Source of the DNA: WJMT01 sp964456985
GTDB taxonomy: Bacteria > Acidobacteriota > Aminicenantia > Aminicenantales > Aminicenantaceae
Length of the DNA stretch: 24,711 bases
Direction: 5' to 3'
NCBI GenBank assembly: GCA_964456985.1
Contig: CAYWDH010000041.1
Span: 1 to 24,711 of the forward strand
This document shows positions 22,663-24,711 of this stretch, in pieces (the first letter of the stretch is position 1; every line of letters begins with the position of its first letter). The notes under the pieces were generated by a model. It searched no databases. It was not told where the DNA came from and saw only the letters and a program-made list of their open reading frames with translations. The position numbers were made by a program, and so were the translations under genes.

Positions 22663-23370
22663 TCATTTTGCGGTTTGTGTTTTGCCTTTTTTTATAAGGG
22701 ATCTGGTTTTTTTTATTACCATTCCCGTGAGGGAAGAGATGAAAGGAAGGGCAACCAGAAAAAAGGTCAAATAGGTTGTTAATCCGTGGCCGATTCTTTC
22801 AATGATCTTATAAAGCCCGTCAAACCAAATTGTCCAGCAAACCACACCTACCCACATCGAAGGGATCGCTATGGTGAGGGAGGGCATGGTCTTGTATCCT
22901 TCAGCACGGGCAATGAGAAAACCCATTATGGCTCCGGTCATAGGAAAAGGCATCCATACAAATACGACGATTCCTATCCAGCTCCATTTTTTCATTTTCT
23001 CAGCCCTTTTTTCGGCCTTTTTCATACGAGTCTCAACAAATTTTTTAAACAGTTTAAATTCTTTGGCTTTGACCCATAAAAAGCCGATAACAGAGAGCAT
23101 GATGAGGAGAAAGGCTGTGAGATAGGTAAGAATGATAAGGATTATAGTGGCTGTAGAAAAATTAAATTCGAGACCCGCTCCAATAATGGCAAGCCTTCCT
23201 CCAATATGAAAGGCGGTGACCATAGAGACCAGTTTTAATGCCAGGGAGGATTTTAATACAAACAGGACGATGACAATGCAGATCTCGATGAAGAGGAGAA
23301 CCAATCCAATAAAGAAGGGGATCTTTTCATTATCAATTCCAAGGATGCTTGTTTCTTTGAATGAATTCAT
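22663..23370 (-). CDS. Small multidrug-export family membrane protein (COG2426-like)
   Basis: The protein has 235 aa and about six membrane helices (17-39, 45-64, 73-100, 130-153, 162-190, 199-219). A strongly basic cytoplasmic stretch lies between helices 3 and 4 (KKFVETRMKKAEKRAEKMKK). The segment VFVWMPFPMTGAIMGFLIARAEG (137-159) corresponds to the PxPxTGA motif of the small multidrug export family (COG2426, PF06695). The family name is historical and transport activity is not well established. AGGAA precedes the ATG by about six bases. It is convergent with the APC permease, 33 bases apart, and divergent from the ribulokinase gene, so it is a single-gene unit. Confidence 0.78.
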   Translation of the reverse strand: MNSFKETSILGIDNEKIPFFIGLVLLFIEICIVIVLFVLKSSLALKLVSMVTAFHIGGRLAIIGAGLEFNFSTATIILIILTYLTAFLLIMLSVIGFLWVKAKEFKLFKKFVETRMKKAEKRAEKMKKWSWIGIVVFVWMPFPMTGAIMGFLIARAEGYKTMPSLTIAIPSMWVGVVCWTIWFDGLYKIIERIGHGLTTYLTFFLVALPFISSLTGMVIKKTRSLIKKGKTQTAK

Positions 23371-23457
23371 TTTTATTCCTATTCAATACATTTTTAAGGG
23401 ATAAATATCAAGATTTTTTAAAAGTTCAGATGAAAAAACAGACTTGAGCGAAGAGAA

Positions 23458-23486
23458 TTGTTGAATAATTCCTCATAAAATATTAT
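23458..23486 (+). promoter_or_regulatory. Candidate promoter of the ribulokinase gene
   Basis: TTGTTG (23458-23463), a 17-base spacer and TATTAT (23481-23486). Shifting three bases gives TTGAAT, 17 bases, TATCTT, an equally good reading. Confidence 0.45.
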
Positions 23487-23528
23487 CTTACTTACTGATG
23501 AAACGATTGATGAAAGCAAAGGAGAATC

Positions 23529-24711
23529 ATGAGAAAATATGCCCTTGGACTTGATTTTGGAACCAATTCATGCCGGGCCTTGATCGTTGATATTTTAAAC
23601 GGTAGTGAAATCGCAACGAGTGTTTTCCCCTATCCATCCGGAGATGATGGTGTGATTATCGACGAGAAGGAGCCTGAAATAGCAAGACAGAACCCGGAGG
23701 ATTACCTCATAGGGATGGAAGAGGCTGTAAGGGCTGCTATTACTAAGGCTCTAAACAATGACCCTGAGTTTGATCCTCAATATATCATCGGCATTGGAAT
23801 AGATACCACAGGGAGCAGTCCGATGCCCATTGATGCCAGAGGAGTGCCTCTGAGCATGCGGCCTGAATTAAAAGATAACAAAGACGCTCTAGTCTGGCTG
23901 TGGAAGGACCATTCAAGTCATTATGAAGCCGCACAGATTACAGAAAAGGCCCGGGAGATGCGTCCTCAATATTTAGAGAAAATTGGGGGAGTTTACTCTT
24001 CAGAATGGTTTTGGTCTAAAATATGGCACTGCATGAATGATGCCCCGGATGTTTTCGACTCAGCTTACAGCTTTGTGGAGATTTGTGATTATTTACCTGC
24101 TGTTTTAACGGGTGATACAAGACCGGAACACATAAAGCGAAGTGTTTGTGCCGCTGGCCATAAAGCCATGTACAATGATGAATGGGGGGGCCTTCCTGAC
24201 AGAGATTTCCTCAATGTGCTGGATCCCCGCCTGTCCGAACTAAAGGACAGGCTGTATGAACAGGCTTATTCCTCGGATAAACTGGCAGGTCATCTTTCTT
24301 CTGAGTGGGCAGGCCGGCTCGGATTGAGTGAAGGCATAGCTGTTGCTATCGGTGCGTTTGATGCGCATATGGGAGGAGTGGGAGCGGGAGTCAGAGAAGG
24401 GACACTTGTGAAAATACTCGGGACAAGCACCTGTGATATTCTGGTCAGTCCCAAGAAAAAAGGGCCTATAAGTATTCCTGGAGTATGCGGTATCGTGGAC
24501 GGTTCGGTCATACCCGGCTATTATGGTATTGAAGCAGGACAATCAGCAGTCGGCGATATTTTTTTATGGTATGTTGAAAAACTCGCACCGGATAGATATG
24601 GAAAAACGGTTGATGAGAAATTTAAGAATCTTGAGGCAGAGGCTCTCAAACAAAAACCCGGAGAGCACGGCCTTCTTGCTCTGGACTGGAACAACGGAAA
24701 CCGAACCATAC
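23529..24711 (+). CDS. araB: Ribulokinase, FGGY family, 5' part
   Basis: The frame opens at ATG 23529, with AAGGAG five bases upstream (23519-23524), and runs without a stop past the right edge. 394 codons are visible of the ~560 usual. Ribulokinase phosphorylates L-ribulose with ATP in arabinose breakdown. The N-terminal sugar-kinase motif LGLDFGTNSCRALIVD (6-21), IDTTGSSPMPID (91-102), WKDHSSHY (125-132), the catalytic Asp in GAFDAHMGG (D278), the ribulokinase GTSTC (299-302 region) and LDWNNGNRT (385-393) are all present. The GTSTC and DAH motifs favour ribulokinase over xylulokinase. Other arabinose genes, if present, would lie to the right. No operator such as an AraR site was recognised upstream. 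Confidence 0.92.
   Translation, partial: MRKYALGLDFGTNSCRALIVDILNGSEIATSVFPYPSGDDGVIIDEKEPEIARQNPEDYLIGMEEAVRAAITKALNNDPEFDPQYIIGIGIDTTGSSPMPIDARGVPLSMRPELKDNKDALVWLWKDHSSHYEAAQITEKAREMRPQYLEKIGGVYSSEWFWSKIWHCMNDAPDVFDSAYSFVEICDYLPAVLTGDTRPEHIKRSVCAAGHKAMYNDEWGGLPDRDFLNVLDPRLSELKDRLYEQAYSSDKLAGHLSSEWAGRLGLSEGIAVAIGAFDAHMGGVGAGVREGTLVKILGTSTCDILVSPKKKGPISIPGVCGIVDGSVIPGYYGIEAGQSAVGDIFLWYVEKLAPDRYGKTVDEKFKNLEAEALKQKPGEHGLLALDWNNGNRTI

Noticed and set aside
22786..23125. Plus-strand open frames over 22786-23125
   Set aside because: They lie opposite the membrane-protein gene on the minus strand and show no recognisable domain or ribosome site.
24240..24709. Minus-strand open frames at the right edge
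   Set aside because: They are antisense to the ribulokinase frame, which carries all family motifs; the minus frames show none.

Overview
The window reads as chromosomal DNA from an anaerobic bacterium with an outer membrane. The outer membrane is shown by two beta-barrel proteins with C-terminal Phe, a lipobox lipoprotein and a DUF5916 barrel. Anaerobic, low-potential redox chemistry is suggested by a rubredoxin-flavin reductase fusion, a two-CCG-domain Fe-S flavoprotein and sulfur-carrier genes. The mix of DUF5916, a six-bladed propeller lipoprotein and a PadR plus prefixed FtsX-type permease pair is what I would expect from Candidatus Aminicenantes or a related acidobacterial/deltaproteobacterial lineage. 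That placement is an inference from gene content only. There is no phage, IS element or CRISPR array; coding is dense, and no gene-free stretch exceeds about 280 bases.

Layout. 1-55: 3' part of tRNA-Ala(GGC). 116-3955: DNA repair pair polX-ligA, with a promoter placed so close to the polX ATG that the mRNA is probably leaderless. 4004-4462: UspA-type stress protein. 4564-6444: tandem ~1 kb duplication of an outer-membrane barrel gene. A dyad surrounds the -10 box in both copies, and a strong terminator follows. 6552-6572: perfect 21-bp palindrome ahead of a propeller lipoprotein (6716-7921). 7964-8106: large imperfect inverted repeat between convergent genes. 8128-10362 (-): DUF5916 barrel protein, divergent from a 1024-residue FAD/Fe-S oxidoreductase (10638-13712).

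13709-16276 (-) is the most interesting part. It is a four-gene operon, tusA-dsrE-iscS-like-iscU-like, read from a near-consensus promoter (TTGACA, 17 bp, TATATT). The IscS-like protein has Asp and Asn where cysteine desulfurases have the PLP lysine and its neighbouring His, and Ala where they have the PLP-contacting Gln. Its mobile-loop Cys is intact. It strongly resembles the Archaeoglobus fulgidus IscS, which from memory has the same change and lacks desulfurase activity. The IscU-like scaffold has its three Cys plus a C-terminal domain resembling a thioredoxin-reductase NADPH-binding module that has lost its CxxC and glycine-rich loop. Together with two sulfur carriers, this suggests Fe-S cluster assembly fed by sulfide or carrier persulfide instead of by cysteine.

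16502-19410: padR plus FtsX-like permease operon with operator-like dyads. 19420-20112 (-): high-molecular-weight-rubredoxin-type fusion. 20281-22629: APC permease with two C-terminal Usp domains. 22663-23370 (-): small multidrug-export-family membrane protein. 23529 to the right edge: 5' two-thirds of a ribulokinase gene, cut by the window.
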